NCBI GenBank assembly: GCA_003993805.1
Contig: RSEF01000014.1
Coordinates: 7,643,217 to 7,707,216, forward strand
Reading direction: 5' to 3'
DNA: 64,000 nucleotides
Origin: Himantopus leucocephalus
Taxonomy: Eukaryota > Chordata > Aves > Charadriiformes > Recurvirostridae
How positions within the stretch are numbered: position 1 is the first letter of the stretch; every line of letters starts with the position of its first letter. This document shows, in pieces, positions 38,090 through 62,505 of the stretch. Both the position numbers and the translations under genes were made by a program. The notes under the pieces were generated by a model. That model worked only from the letters and a program-made list of their open reading frames with translations. It was not told where the DNA came from and made no database searches.

Positions 38090-40278
38090 AGTTGGTTCAA
38101 ACTGAGACCAACCTAAAATAGCTTTATCTTTATCTTGTGATTTTCAATTTGATTTTACTTCTGTGCCTTTCTCACCAGAGATGATTCCTTTTGGCCGTTG
38201 CAGGTGAGTTAAACATACATGGAAGGTAAAGTCCCCCTTAGCCATTCCAGTACAAAGTTGTTTTCTGCTCATACTCAGCACTTAAGTGATTCAGCAACTT
38301 CCCATGCTGCTTATCAGTCATTAGTTGTATGTTATACTTATTTTTTGATTTATTTTTCAATTACTCCTGAGTCTATCAGGAAAGGAGGTAAAAACAAAAG
38401 GCAGGCATACCAATAGGTAGCAGCTGCAAGATTATTGAAACCAGATGTGCAGTTAAATGGGGAAATACCGCTCTGCCTAGATTAAAAAAATCAGTCATGG
38501 TATAGAAATACCAGTTTCTGTGCACTGTTAATATAGAAACCTATTTGTTTATTTAAAAAAGGTACTATTGTAATCTTGATATCCTTTCATCAAGTTGTGG
38601 CATAAAGTCTCATTCTGATGAATATCACTGCATTCTGTTTATACACGTGTATTTTTTAAAAAAAAATCCCTTGGGAAGGGAAATGAGTATTAAATTACAG
38701 ATTGAGGGGCTGGGGGAAAGATCAAGATTGTCTCGGTAATGGGTTTTATTTCCATTTTTGTGTGTGGAGCCCTGTTGTTGGCCTAGGATGCCTTTTGCTA
38801 GACTACGTACAAGCATGTAACAAAGAACGGGCTGTTATCCAAAATGGGGCTTAAATGGAGCATTCACATTAGTTTCAATTGTAATCAAGTTTAATTTCAC
38901 ACACAACTTTGGGATTCTCAGTCTTCGTTTTCCCCAATCAAAATTCATGCCCACGCTTGCATTAGTTCTAATAATTAATGTTCTGCAACATGGGGGTATA
39001 CGAGGGAAGAGCCGTATCTGTGAGATCAGACTGTGAAGGCAGCGGTACAGTAGTTTCTGTCCTTATTTCACGTTGAAAGGTTGCAGCTATGTGCTGTGGG
39101 AGGACAACAAAAAGTGACTCAACCATCTTGAAGTAAAACTAGAGCTTAGTTCTCCACAGGCAAAACTGTAGTGTCTGTAACCGACTCGGTATATTTGGAA
39201 GCAATAAATACCGTGTTGTGTTTATAGCTCTGTCAGCACTCATTATAAAATTCTGTTTCCCAGTGACTTTGAATTTCTCTACGTTCAGAATTAAAACCAA
39301 AATCTTGCATTTTTGGAGCAGACTGGTTATCTTTCATGTCCCAACTATGTGCAGTGGTTATGATGAAGATTCCTACGCTGTCTTTGCAGAGATGAGGTCT
39401 GAACAAAGGAGAGCTAACTAACCAGCGGAGACTTCAGTGCTATGGTTAAGAATTCCTTTGTAATTGAATTACTGGGGAAACTTTGGTTCAGGTTCTGTCT
39501 TGTTTTTACATAGCTTTCCCACTGGGATTAACTGATGTAGTTATTCCAAGGCATCTTACCCAGCGACAAATGATCAGGGCAAGAGTTAACTTCATCTCCC
39601 CTCCACCCTTCTTTTCTGAAGGTGTGATCTTAGGCAAATGGAATGCCAGGGGATCTGGTGAATGCATGCCAGGAAGAACTCTCCAGGAGAAAGAGACTGG
39701 TTTGAACATTAAATGAAACTTCCAATACCTAAATAAGCAAGTTTTGCTTCTTAAACAGAACAAGCTTGTCCCTTTTTTTTTGTTTAAGATCGCTTAGTTA
39801 TATAGGCTGTGTGATTTCTCTGTGATAAATAGGAAGCTACAAAGTTCTTCTACCTTGAAGTAGGTTGATGGTGAGTAATGAGTGTCAGATGGTTCTCAGA
39901 ATTGAGGGTTTTTTCCTGGTAGCTTTTCTCGTGAATATGCCAAGCATTGAATCTCTGTTTGTTTTAAAAATATCTGACTGCATCAATTAACATTCTCATT
40001 TGTGCTGCTTGAAACCTATTTCTCAATAGAATCATGACATGAATTACACTGCATAAGAAAAGGAATGAAAAGGATTTGGGAATAACAGATAGTGGTGAAA
40101 CTGGATGGAGGGAAGATAGAACACACAGAATGCGTTCATTGAGCCTTTTGGCTGAAAGGGTTTGTGCACTACTTTTTACCTCCTGCTATGTGTGTTTTAG
40201 TTTTGCTTCACCAACGAAAGTTAATTTCAAGATTGTCCACACCCTGAGGTTTATCTAACTAATTTACAGAACAACTAT

Positions 40279-40520
40279 TGAGGATGGTAGGATTAGCGAA
40301 TCCGTATCCTGGTGTACTCTGTGACGGGAATAGCGAGAATACCTGGGAATATAGCGGAATGCAGTGCATCCACTCAGAGATGTAAAGAACAAAGCCTTCT
40401 TTATTCCCATCATTACTCATCCTCGTGAGCCTATCAAAGTGCGCAGCACAACTATATAGAGAGTTGAGAAGTGAGGACAGAAAGGAAAAAGAACGAGATG
40501 ATTTATGGCTTTGATATCTT
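40279..40520 (-). mobile_element. possible solo LTR, 3' part (TATA-R-U5), antisense
   Basis: Read on the minus strand, a TATA-like box (ctatatag, 40452-40459) is followed about 50 bases later by a polyadenylation signal (aataaa, complement of 40400-40405). Next come 'ctttgttctttaca' and about 105 bases ending in ...catcctca, so the plus strand starts TG at 40279. This spacing is what an LTR promoter, short R and U5 would show. The U3 start and a matching target duplication were not found; U3 could extend to about 40800. An 8-base word acaactat occurs at 40271-40278 just outside and again at 40448-40455. No internal retroviral genes are present. Confidence 0.35.
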
Positions 40521-41799
40521 AAGATGGTACAGCGTTGAAATGGCTTATGTATAAAATAAGTTACAACAAAGGTACAAGGGAGAAAAAGTAGTTAAGGCTC
40601 TTTACATAGACAGAGGCTTTGCATTTTGTAATGGAAAATACAGCTTTGCTGATTCAGTAAAATCTCTTCTCTGAAATAAGTATAGAACGTACAGGGTGTG
40701 TGCAAGCAAAATGGTTTTTCTGACTCCTTGAACCACTGCTCTTTGTTGGGAAACCTCCAGTAGGTGTTCTTTTCTTCTCTGTTACCCACTCCCTTTATCC
40801 ATTGTAAATTTTCAGAATGTTTAAAGTCTTAATTGAGAACAAGTTTCTAAGAGGAGGTTTTAGCTTCTCAAATTGGACTGGAGCCTGGTAGAGGATTTAT
40901 GCCTATAAATTCTCGATTACAAAGCTCAGAGACTGTTCAGTTGATACATATGCAGGACAGATCAAATGTATGTTCGTTCACGTAATTGGGAAACTTCCAT
41001 GCATGTGTCTTTGGCAGGAGGAATAGAAAAGTACAGATGTGTGTGGTGGCGTTTAGTCGGTGTGTTGTGGGGTTTTTTTAACCTGACTGGTATCTTTATA
41101 TTTTTGGTAACAATAATGCAAAATACAAAGCCTGGAATCCTTGAAATCCCCTGTAGATTCTTCCTTTTAGAATCCAAGAGCAAATGTTTTAAGTGCAAAA
41201 AAAGAAAGTTACTGTTAGTTGGGTTGTGTGTAAGAATGGAGACTTTGAATCCTGGTTTGGTTTTTCCTTTTTTTTTTCTTGCAACAGCGATTGAACAGCG
41301 TATTACCAAGCACTTTCAAATTGCTTGAACTAGTTCTCTCCAACATAAACAACTGATACTGCTGAATTGAAAAGAAATTTAACAAATTTAAACACAAAAT
41401 GTTTTAAATTATGTTTGGAAGAATTGTGCTATTGAAGCGTTTTAAAGGTGGCTTGCCAAATACATCATTATTCATATTTGCACACTTTAATGGAAAGGTT
41501 GGTATAATAGTGATGGAATAAGAGTTTACATGGACTTTTTTCCTTCTAGTGGATTGGAACAGCTCTGATAGGCTGCTCTTCCCAGCAACGAGGAAATGAC
41601 AGAGATGGGGTGGATGTTTTATACATTCTGGTTAAAAGATTGCTACTGAATGTGCTCATATTCTTTTGTTTCATTTTTGATTTATTAGAATAGCGAAGCT
41701 TTCCCCCACCCCCATGCATATTCAACAGCGTTCTTACTAGGTGTGTTTCTAGTTTCTGTGTGATAATAGCTAATAATTTGATAAAGCTTCTTGTTAGAT

Positions 41800-42110
41800 T
41801 CTTCTAATCCTAATGAAGCACTAGAGAATGTAAAATCTGCTGGCAGGTCTAGTGTCTGCAGTGGAGTAATTACGGAGAGTGCTGTTGGTTAAAATGACCG
41901 GAGAGCTCTGGGACTAATTGTAAGGAGTGACAGAACAGAGAAGTTTTATTGCTGCAGTTCCCTGAATTATATTGAGCAGCAGCTGCGTCAGCAGATTTCA
42001 ATTACCATACTACTGCTCCAGTCCCTTGGTGTCATTCTTGTTGGCATCAGAGTTAACTATTGATCTTTTTATTTATAGAAGCATTTTGTGTTGTTTGGCT
42101 GCAGAGGTAT
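41800..42110. promoter_or_regulatory. candidate regulatory block with MAF/NRF2-type site
   Basis: The block contains gctgcgtcagca (41982-41993), whose complement TGCTGACGCAGC fits the MAF-recognition and antioxidant-response pattern TGAC-nnn-GC, overlapped by an E-box cagctg. Nearby are TAATTA-like words (agtaattacgg, caattacc) and a bicoid-type ctaatcc. The sequence is complex and repeat-free. Motifs are by eye and the regulatory role is inferred. Confidence 0.25.
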
Positions 42111-42924
42111 ATCTTCTTGTTTGGAAAAAGCGGAGCTGGCAATAGAGAAATTTCTTTGCAAGGAAATACACTAAAACCATTTAGAAAACCCTACAAATAT
42201 GAGGACTAGATGAGATGACGGTACTACCTTTTGCTTACCTGTCCCTTACAGTACAGTATGTTTTATCTAGGCAGGTTTGTGGCACCATGCCTGTGCTTGC
42301 ACTGGTATAAAATGCTCGGAGGGTGGGCAGGGAGAAAGCTAGGACTGGGGAGGGAAGCCCGCTTTCCCAATGAGAGTGAGAAATTATATACTGCTGGGGG
42401 TTTTAATCTTTTCTTTGATCTGTGCTACTTACTTACTGTCTTTTGTTTGGGAAGAGTAACGGAAAATAAAGTGCCATCGATTTGATAGGATTTTGGCAAA
42501 ACAGAATAGTGGTGTTGCAGGCACCCTTTACTGGCAAATAACTTTTCCAAAGGTTAGGGAAGGCAAAATGACTTAAATTTTTCGCTTATTAAAAAAAAAA
42601 TAAAAATGCCACCTCGTTAAATACAAGCTGAAGCCCAAGTGCATAAACTCTTCTGGACCTTTTCTGGCTCCCCGCAGGGACGCCACAAGCATCTCTGCTT
42701 CGCTTTTGGAGCTGGTGTCACGGTGTGGGGGGTCGTGAACAGATGCAGAAGGCAGTTTGCTGGAGAGGGGACTGTGAGCTTTAGTGTGAGACTCGATGCC
42801 AGAATTGGGAGCGGGAGTGAGGACCCAGGAAGATGAAAGTGGAAGAGTTGCAGCAGTAGCACTTGGATGGAGATGGAGAGGGTAAAGGAAGGAGCTGAAC
42901 CTTGACCCAGGGAAGCACAGACCT

Positions 42925-43063
42925 GTAGTGTGTGTGTGTGGATGGGCGGTTGGTGTTCTTCTGTGTTTTGTTGTTTTGGAGGGCGGGGGGGGTGTTTGTT
43001 GGTTTTTGGGTTTGTTTTTGTTTTTTTTTAATGGGACCTGGGTGTTTTGTTTTTTGTTTGTTT
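42925..43063. repeat. T/G-rich low-complexity tract left of the gap
   Basis: A short (TG)n stretch leads into G runs and long T runs broken by single G (ttttgttttttgtttgttt), ending directly at the first N. It is the complement type of the A/C-rich sequence that begins right of the gap. Confidence 0.8.
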
Positions 43064-43163
43064 NNNNNNNNNNNNNNNNNNNNNNNNNNNNNNNNNNNNN
43101 NNNNNNNNNNNNNNNNNNNNNNNNNNNNNNNNNNNNNNNNNNNNNNNNNNNNNNNNNNNNNNN
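43064..43163. other. assembly gap (100 N)
   Basis: Exactly 100 N, the usual placeholder for a gap of unknown size. The left flank is T/G-rich and the right flank (aaaaaaacaaaccaaac) is A/C-rich, so the flanks are roughly complementary. It lies in intron 5, and no USP22 coding sequence is missing because exons 5 and 6 join in phase. Confidence 0.97.
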
Positions 43164-44133
43164 AAAAAAACAAACCAAACAAAAAACCAACGTGAATTTC
43201 TGTAGGCAGTTATCTGTCCTCCTCTTCTGTGCTGCTTTACCTCCCCAGCTGTGTGTCACCACTCCGCAGTGGTGTTTCACATCACGGATTTGCTGACTGA
43301 ATAATTTGTCTGTGCACTCTCTAATACGCTCCTGGCAAAATCACCTGGGGCAATTTCAGTCGCTCCGGTAGCCAGCTCATCAGATTTTTGACTGAAGCAG
43401 ATTAAGAAGCAGATGCGGGAGCTGGTCCAGGACCAGAACTCCGGCAGTGTCACCCTGCAGGAGCGGTAACAGGCAGCTGACGTTGGGGATAGGTGAATGA
43501 AGTGGTGTCTCCAGCTCTGCAGACAGCTGTGCTGAATAAAGCTGTTTCTAAAGCCTTGTGCTGCTGTAGCTCTACAGTGAAAGGCCCGTGCTGGCACAAG
43601 GCTGCTATCCTGCTGGTGAATTTTTTGGTAAGATAGAGCTGTGCACAGCCATTGGATGCAGAGAGTTGCTGTGGCTTGGTTCAGGGGCTGGATGGCAGTT
43701 GGGTCTGATACCCTCATCTGTACTGGTTGTCCTGATTTTTTGGGGGGCATGTAATTTGTGAATGAAATTGCTGATCTCTTGAAAATGTAGGAATTCCATG
43801 CCCCGCCCCCCCAGGCTATTGGAATAAAAGCCAGTGGCATCAGTAAGAAATTTTTGAGTGTTGTTTGCGCCCCCTCCTTTTTTTTTTATTTATTTTAGAC
43901 TAATCCATCACAAAATGAATGGATTTCAAGGAAGAAAATTGAGGTGCTCAGTTCTGAGGTCACTACTTCAGTAGTTTGTGATAAAAAGCTGTCTCTATTT
44001 TATTATTAAGGCCAACAGAATTAAATGGTTTAAATTTACTTGACTAATTGCGCTCATTTAAGTTTTTAATAATGAAATGCACTGAGGCTGTGTAACTTGT
44101 TAACAGTCATGTCCTTTTCTTTGCTTTGAGCAG

Positions 44134-44281
44134 TTTTACTCTGGGCACCGATCTCCTCACATTCCATATAGGTTATTGCACCTGGTATGGACTCATGCAC
44201 GGCATTTAGCAGGGTACGAGCAACAAGATGCACACGAGTTCCTCATTGCTGCATTAGATGTGCTACACAGACACTGCAAAG
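44134..44281 (+). CDS. USP22: USP22 exon 6 (QQD motif of the catalytic domain)
   Basis: The 148-base exon follows acceptor ctttgagcag and reads [19 protein letters not shown], then [18 protein letters not shown] and [12 protein letters not shown], with a lone final G before gtaagg. The segment [10 protein letters not shown] is the conserved QQD motif of USP enzymes, which packs near the active site and helps bind the ubiquitin tail. It starts in phase 0 and ends in phase 1. Only one change from human USP22 as recalled is visible (K to R in IPYRLL). Length and borders match the human exon. Confidence 0.98.
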
Positions 44282-53359
<9,078 letters not shown>

Positions 53360-53518
53360 TGGCGTTTCCACAACGATAGACCCATTTTGGGACATCAGTT
53401 TGGATTTGCCAGGCTCCTCCACCCCGTTCTGGCCACTGAGTCCAGGGAGTGATGGCAGTGTTGTAAATGGGGAAAGCCATGTATCAGGCACCACCACTCT
53501 CACAGACTGCTTGCGAAG
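53360..53518 (+). CDS. USP22: USP22 exon 8 (catalytic domain, fingers)
   Basis: The 159-base exon completes the histidine codon and reads [36 protein letters not shown] and [16 protein letters not shown], ending in AG of a split arginine before gtatga. [11 protein letters not shown] is the conserved USP strand following the first zinc ligands. The [13 protein letters not shown] loop is the variable part; human has E and N where D and S stand here, as I recall. Both borders are phase 2, so the 53-codon unit could be skipped in frame, at the cost of the domain core. Confidence 0.97.
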
Positions 53519-55722
53519 GTATGAAATCAGACAAATACAGTTTCGGTGGGGTAAAAAGCATTTGGCTTCGTTCTGTTCTCCAGGTGGCACTGAACAAAGG
53601 GAGTAAGTGATGCTTTGTCATGGCGTTATCCCCAAACAGCATTTTTATACACGTTTTAGTTTTTTTGCATAAGAGAAAATGAGAAGGCAAAGAAGGCTCA
53701 GAGCAACAGGAGGCCTAACAATAAGCAATCAAAACCAGTTGCCACGTGATGCAGAAAGAAAACAAATTTTACATTGGCTGCTGCCAGGCAATGTGGTTTT
53801 AAATGATCAAAACCACTAGTGTCTGTCTCCATGTTCTTGCTTCTATCAGCTAAGCAAGGACATAAGAGTTCACAGTGCAATTAATATTAATCTGAATTAT
53901 AACACCAAGTATGAATCTGATTTTGCTCTAAGCGGAGCTGAGGGTCAGCCACTGGCAGCTTGGGTGCGGGGATGGCATTAAGAGTTAAAGGAATGGAGAC
54001 TTCATAAAAAAAAAAAGATAATTCTGAGCAGGAAGCGTAGGCATCGTGGAAACAGGTAACTGGAGGGGATGTCATGGCTTTGTGTACAGTTATCTTGGAT
54101 CTTTTAGCAGATCTGAAAGTCATTCTCTTGTGGCAAATGAAGATACTTGTCTGAGGAAGAGGTTGCCTGTAGCCTGGGGCAAAGCTAATCCTCCTGAAAT
54201 AAAAATTCATAGCCTCTGACATCTGCTTTCTAACCTTCTTGATACTTTTAAGGTCAATAATTTTAAGAAAACAAGGAAATTAGTACAAATGAGAAACTGC
54301 TGATGCAGGAATGCATCAAGAGGCAAAACTGGTTGAATTTTGGTGATTGTCTTCAACATGGGACTTAGTAGAATTAGAGAGAGATGATGATAGGGAAGGG
54401 AAAACATCCAGGTTCAAAGATGCCATCAAAGAGTATGGATTTTGGAAAGAAACTGGACTGTAATGGATAAAGAGGATGGGTCTAGTTTTTCTTACCCAAA
54501 AATTAGCAAGCAGATTGAGTATTAGATTCAAACAAGGAAGGTGTGTAACTTCATGTCAGCCAGTGTGGCCATGTAACTTGAAGCTGGCTTGAAGAAGGAA
54601 GGATTGAGCAGGAATATGACAAAACCCAGAAAGATGTAGGCATTCCTAATAACAAATTTATAAGCCTTTTTACAGACTTGGGGGGGTGGGTAAAATCCAA
54701 AAAACAAAACCAGAGAATGGTGGCACATAGGCTAGGTAAAGGGAATCTTCTTAATCAAACAGGAGGGGACACCAGGAGGCTGCAATGATCATTTAATGCT
54801 GGAGGCTGCGTTGGCCATAAGTAGAATGAGGCAAGGTGGGGTTAGTGACAAGCTGATACCGTGTTGCCCTCACCTGCTTAGTGTGTGCATTAATGTAAAA
54901 TGTTAAATTACATTTCAAAATATTTCATCTCAAAAATCCTAGTCGTAAAGCAGCCTCTGGGAGATGATTTGTTTGCCCTGTGGAAGTCTAAACTTGGAGG
55001 AAAAGAGTTAGCAGTCCATCCTCCTAGCCTTTTCTGTGCTGACAGTTTCTGAAAAAGTGAGAGATACTTTGCTTTAGTGTGTTGTGAGAACACAGAGGTA
55101 GTTTATTTTCTCTAAGCAGTTCCCTGTTCTTAATGGGCTCTTCCTATAGCTCCCTTGAGCATTTCTGTCTGAAAATTTTGAAAGAGATTTTTCCAGTTGT
55201 CAACACTTGGGTTTTCTTGGAAGATATCTGTATTTTGAAAAGAACTTTGTGTTTACAGCCCTTTCCATCTCAGAGCTTTGATCCTAGCCCTGGAGGGCTA
55301 CAAGCTAGAAGAGTGTCCTGCAGACTAGCATGCAGCTGAGCACAGAAGTCATGTCATCTCGCTTTGGAACTTCATACCAGTGTCTTTGTTTTTGGAAAAA
55401 AAAAATATCTTTGCTTTCTGTATGAAAATTAGCTGTTCTGCTGTAGCAGATGAACTAACATCTAGCTCCTTTCCCAGACACTGATGCAGTTCATTGCAAT
55501 GTTCCCAAGTAGAGCAATGATGAGTGTCAGATTTGGATACCTGAACCAGAGCACTTTACATTATTATAGGTGGTGGTTTTTTTCAAAATGACACTTAAAA
55601 GCCATGAACTCTCTCTTGTGGTGCCAGTGACCCACAAGTAAAAGTAAAATAAGTGTTTTCAGCATGGGTGGAAAATCATCTGATCGTTTTGTGCATCCCT
55701 TTGCTTTTTAATATTTTTTCAG
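53519..55722 (+). other. USP22: USP22 intron 8
   Basis: A phase-2 intron of 2,204 bases with donor gtatga and acceptor atattttttcag. The part from about 53690 to 54850 is relatively purine-rich on the plus strand and has several open minus-strand frames (the longest is 111 codons, 53887-54222) without a recognisable domain. No transposon, RNA gene or motif cluster was identified. Confidence 0.85.
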
Positions 55723-55849
55723 GTTTACAAGGCCAGAACATCTAGGAAGCAGTGCCAAAATCAAATGTAGTGGTTGCCATAGCTACCAGGAATCTACCAA
55801 ACAACTCACTATGAAGAAGTTACCCATTGTGGCCTGTTTTCATCTCAAA
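55723..55849 (+). CDS. USP22: USP22 exon 9 (second half of the zinc finger)
   Basis: The 127-base exon completes the arginine codon and reads [32 protein letters not shown] and [10 protein letters not shown], ending on a whole codon before gtaagt. CSGC provides the second ligand pair of the USP zinc ribbon with CQVC of exon 7. [12 protein letters not shown] across the exon 9/10 border is the conserved 'LPxxxxxHLKRF' signature of USP proteases. The acceptor has a strong T tract. No difference from human was noted. Phase is 2 at the start and 0 at the end. Confidence 0.98.
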
Positions 55850-60232
<4,383 letters not shown>

Positions 60233-60295
60233 TAAAGAGAGCAGAATGAACGGGCAATACCAGCAGCCGACGGATAGTCTAAACAATGATAATAA
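60233..60295 (+). CDS. USP22: USP22 exon 11 (short symmetric exon, surface loop)
   Basis: The 63-base exon completes a serine codon and reads KESRMNGQYQQPTDSLNNDN, ending in AA of a split lysine before gtaagt. The peptide is polar, rich in Q, N and D, and carries no USP catalytic motif, so it is probably a surface loop between core strands. Length is a multiple of three and both borders are phase 2, so skipping would remove 21 residues without changing frame. Its acceptor has a TG repeat in place of a good pyrimidine tract. The peptide matches human USP22 as recalled. Confidence 0.97.
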
Positions 60296-60810
60296 GTAAG
60301 TGGTACATTCCATGACTCCTATTGTGAAAGGTAGTTGGTTTCTAGAAGGGGATATACTGTCTGCTGTATATCCTGCGGTGCGAAGTGCATTACCATATTT
60401 GACAGCACAGTAAGTCTGAACTGTTGCAAAATAAAGCTTCGTTCCCTACAGTTGCCTACCCTTTCATGGGTTTGTGGCAGCTGACTTTCAGATCTGAAGG
60501 TGGTAAGGCCAACAATCAGTCTATGAGCAAAATGAAAAGCTACGGTTACAGTATTAAAAGGGATGGGTGTTTCCTTTAAATAATCCGATTTCTCTTGCAA
60601 TAGTAAAGGAAGTTCCGGAGGACCAAAAGAAAGTTTATAGAACACTGACACCTGAAGGCCCAAGTAGATGACCCCAGTAATTCTGGGGTCCCTTGCTCCA
60701 GGTATTGATTCCAGCCAGAATGAGTAACGGGCTGATATGGGACTTGCTTGTAAAAGGAGTGTAATTGAATCCAATATCCATAGCTTTATGGGAATAGAAA
60801 TGGTCACACA

Positions 60811-60843
60811 AACCTTATCTTTTTTTTTTTTTTAAATAAGGTT
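60811..60843. repeat. inverted repeat flanking a T run
   Basis: The word aaccttat (60811-60818) and its exact complement ataaggtt (60836-60843) flank a 17-base stretch that is almost all T. It could fold as an 8-base stem. No retrocopy was recognised beside it. Confidence 0.7.
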
Positions 60844-61042
60844 ACAACTTTGGATGCCACAGTCATGTGCTGATGTTGTATATTTAAATTCTTCAAGGCA
60901 TTTCATTTGGCACTAAAAGTTTCATGAAGAAACTGGAATCACACAATAGGTAGATCTAAAAACTAGCTAACCAGGTCTTAGTGCAGTTGTCATGCAGGCA
61001 GATAGCAGGCGGGTGCTGTGTGCGGTCCTATAGCAGTTGATT

Positions 61043-61350
61043 CATAGAAGCATAGAATGGTTTAGGTTGGAAGGGACCTTGAAGATCATCGAGTTCCAAC
61101 CCCCCCTGCCATGGGCAGGGACACCTCCCACCAGCCCAGGTTGCTCCAAGCCCCATCCAACCTGGCCTTGAACACCTCCAGGGATGGAGCTTCCACAACT
61201 TCTCTGGACAACCTGTTCCAGTGCCTCACCACCCTCAGAGTGAAGAATTTCTTCCTGATATCTAATCTAAATCTCCCCTGTTCCAGTTTAAAGCCATTCC
61301 CCCTTGTCCTATCGCTACGTGCCCTTGTAAAAAGTCCCTCCTCCCATTCA
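61043..61350 (-). mobile_element. CR1 LINE 3' end, 5'-truncated, antisense to USP22
   Basis: On the plus strand the sequence opens with catagaag-catagaat, the complement of the octamer repeat that ends CR1 elements. It continues with the familiar avian words 'ggttggaagggacctt', 'ctgccatgggcagggacacc', 'ccatccaacctggccttgaa' and 'ccccttgtcctatcgctac'. Read on the minus strand it still encodes, without a stop, the C-terminal end of the CR1 reverse-transcriptase ORF ([20 protein letters not shown], then [19 protein letters not shown]). Divergence from consensus seems low, so it is a fairly recent, dead-on-arrival copy. The frame runs on past the element into unrelated intron up to 61529. Confidence 0.95.
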
Positions 61351-61894
61351 TTAGATGGATGACGTTCAACAGTATTAGCAAAGGTCTGAAAGAAAACATA
61401 ACTGATCACTGTTGAGGTTTGCACATGACTTAAGTTGGAGAAGTTGTTAACAATGAAGAGGATTAGGTAATGAGAGTAGAAGCATCTGAGCTGCTTAGTA
61501 AACTGGATGCCAGTAAACAGCTGAGGCAATCCTAGAACCCTCCATCTAGGACTAGAGAGTGGTGTCTGTCCCAGTTGGGTTAAAGGACTCCACTAGGAAG
61601 ACGGTGACCATATAAATCGGTGGCTCTGTAGACATTCAACTGAATAGGTGCCTTGTTGTGGCGCCACTGTGTCAAAAGAGCTCTGTGAATTTTGAACGTA
61701 AGAAGAACACTATCAAGTGAGATTAGAGAGATTATTTTAACTGTTATGCAGCTGTGTTTGTATCCCAGTTTGAGAATACCATTTTAAGAAAGAGTTAAAG
61801 AGAGTGGAGAAAGAGCTGCAAGTATATTTAAGACTGGAAATAAAGTCTTATCTTAGAACAAAACAGCCAAGGACTTCAGTCCTCTCCTTTTTAA

Positions 61895-61906
61895 GGGGGG
61901 GGGGGG
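61895..61906 (+). repeat. 12-base G homopolymer
   Basis: Twelve G preceded by ctcctcttttttaa-type sequence. Prone to length error in sequencing. Confidence 0.85.
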
Positions 61907-62084
61907 AGAAAGTTACGAGCAATTTGATTAGTCTACCAGTATCTTTCTGTGGAACGGACGTGTCTGCTAGTTTTCAGGCTAGCAGGCAAATGCACAGCAG
62001 CACCTGAAAGCTGGAAGTTCAGGCTGAGTATGTATTTAGTATTTTGAAATAAGTACAGACTTTCCAGTTTAAGGACAATTAATC

Positions 62085-62280
62085 ACTACAGCAATTCATC
62101 ACTAGAAATATTTAAGATTAGCTATATTTAAGATTACCTCCTTCCCCATCGCCATTCCTCAGATGCATTTTTCTGGTTCACTAGAGTAACTAGTTCAGGG
62201 AAACAGAAGGTCAAACTAGATCATCAGTGGTCCTTTTCAGGAATGCATCAATATTGATCTATTTTAGAAGAAAAGTCTTT
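62085..62280 (+). mobile_element. probable old CR1-like LINE tail, sense orientation
   Basis: Words in CR1-tail order can be seen: 'tcatcactagaaatatttaagattag', then 'aggtcaaactagatcatc' with 'agtggtccttttcagga', then an AT-rich end. The consensus counterparts are 'tcattggagatatttaag', 'ggttggactagatgatc' and 'agtggtcccttccag'. A 16-base tandem duplication (62108-62123 and 62124-62139) interrupts it. It is strongly decayed and the borders are uncertain. Confidence 0.45.
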
Positions 62281-62505
62281 GGTAGCCAGTATTGCTAAAG
62301 CTGACGGCTGTCATTAGACTGGATGTTGCAGTAATAGCAAGACAGAAAAAGAAAAACGTGGTTCTTTTCCCTGGGCAAGGATGTCCTCCTCCTAGTTAAT
62401 GTTAAGAGATGCTCAACTGATGGATCAGATCCTTTACTAGTGCTGTACATGTTTGTGAACGCAAGCTTCTGCCTGTCGAAATGTCAGTTATTTTTCCCCT
62501 TTTGA

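Larger units (their letters stand above)
37085..44133 (+). other. USP22: USP22 intron 5 (contains assembly gap)
   Basis: A phase-0 intron with donor gtgagt and acceptor ctttgagcag; its nominal 7,049 bases include 100 N of unknown true length. It holds an A/C-rich tract with an adjacent 17-base direct repeat (37933-38089), a possible minus-strand LTR from 40279, a regulatory-looking block (41800-42110), T/G-rich sequence before the gap and a GC-richer stretch after it (43200-43850). The longest open frame in the window (187 codons, minus strand, 43277-43840) lies here but has no recognisable domain. Confidence 0.85.

Noticed and set aside
43277..43840. Longest open frame in the window, 187 codons on the minus strand, as a gene
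   Set aside because: It has no recognisable domain, lies in a locally GC-richer stretch where stops are rarer, sits inside a USP22 intron and has no supporting splice or promoter structure.
60319..60807. 162-codon minus-strand open frame as a nested gene or retrogene
   Set aside because: No family was recognised. One frame of this length is not far from chance expectation in 64 kb read in six frames. The T run to its right is on the wrong side for a poly-A tail of this strand.
61351..61529. Extension of the CR1 open frame to 147 codons as real CR1 protein
   Set aside because: Only the part up to about 61350 resembles CR1; the rest is intron that happens to lack stops.
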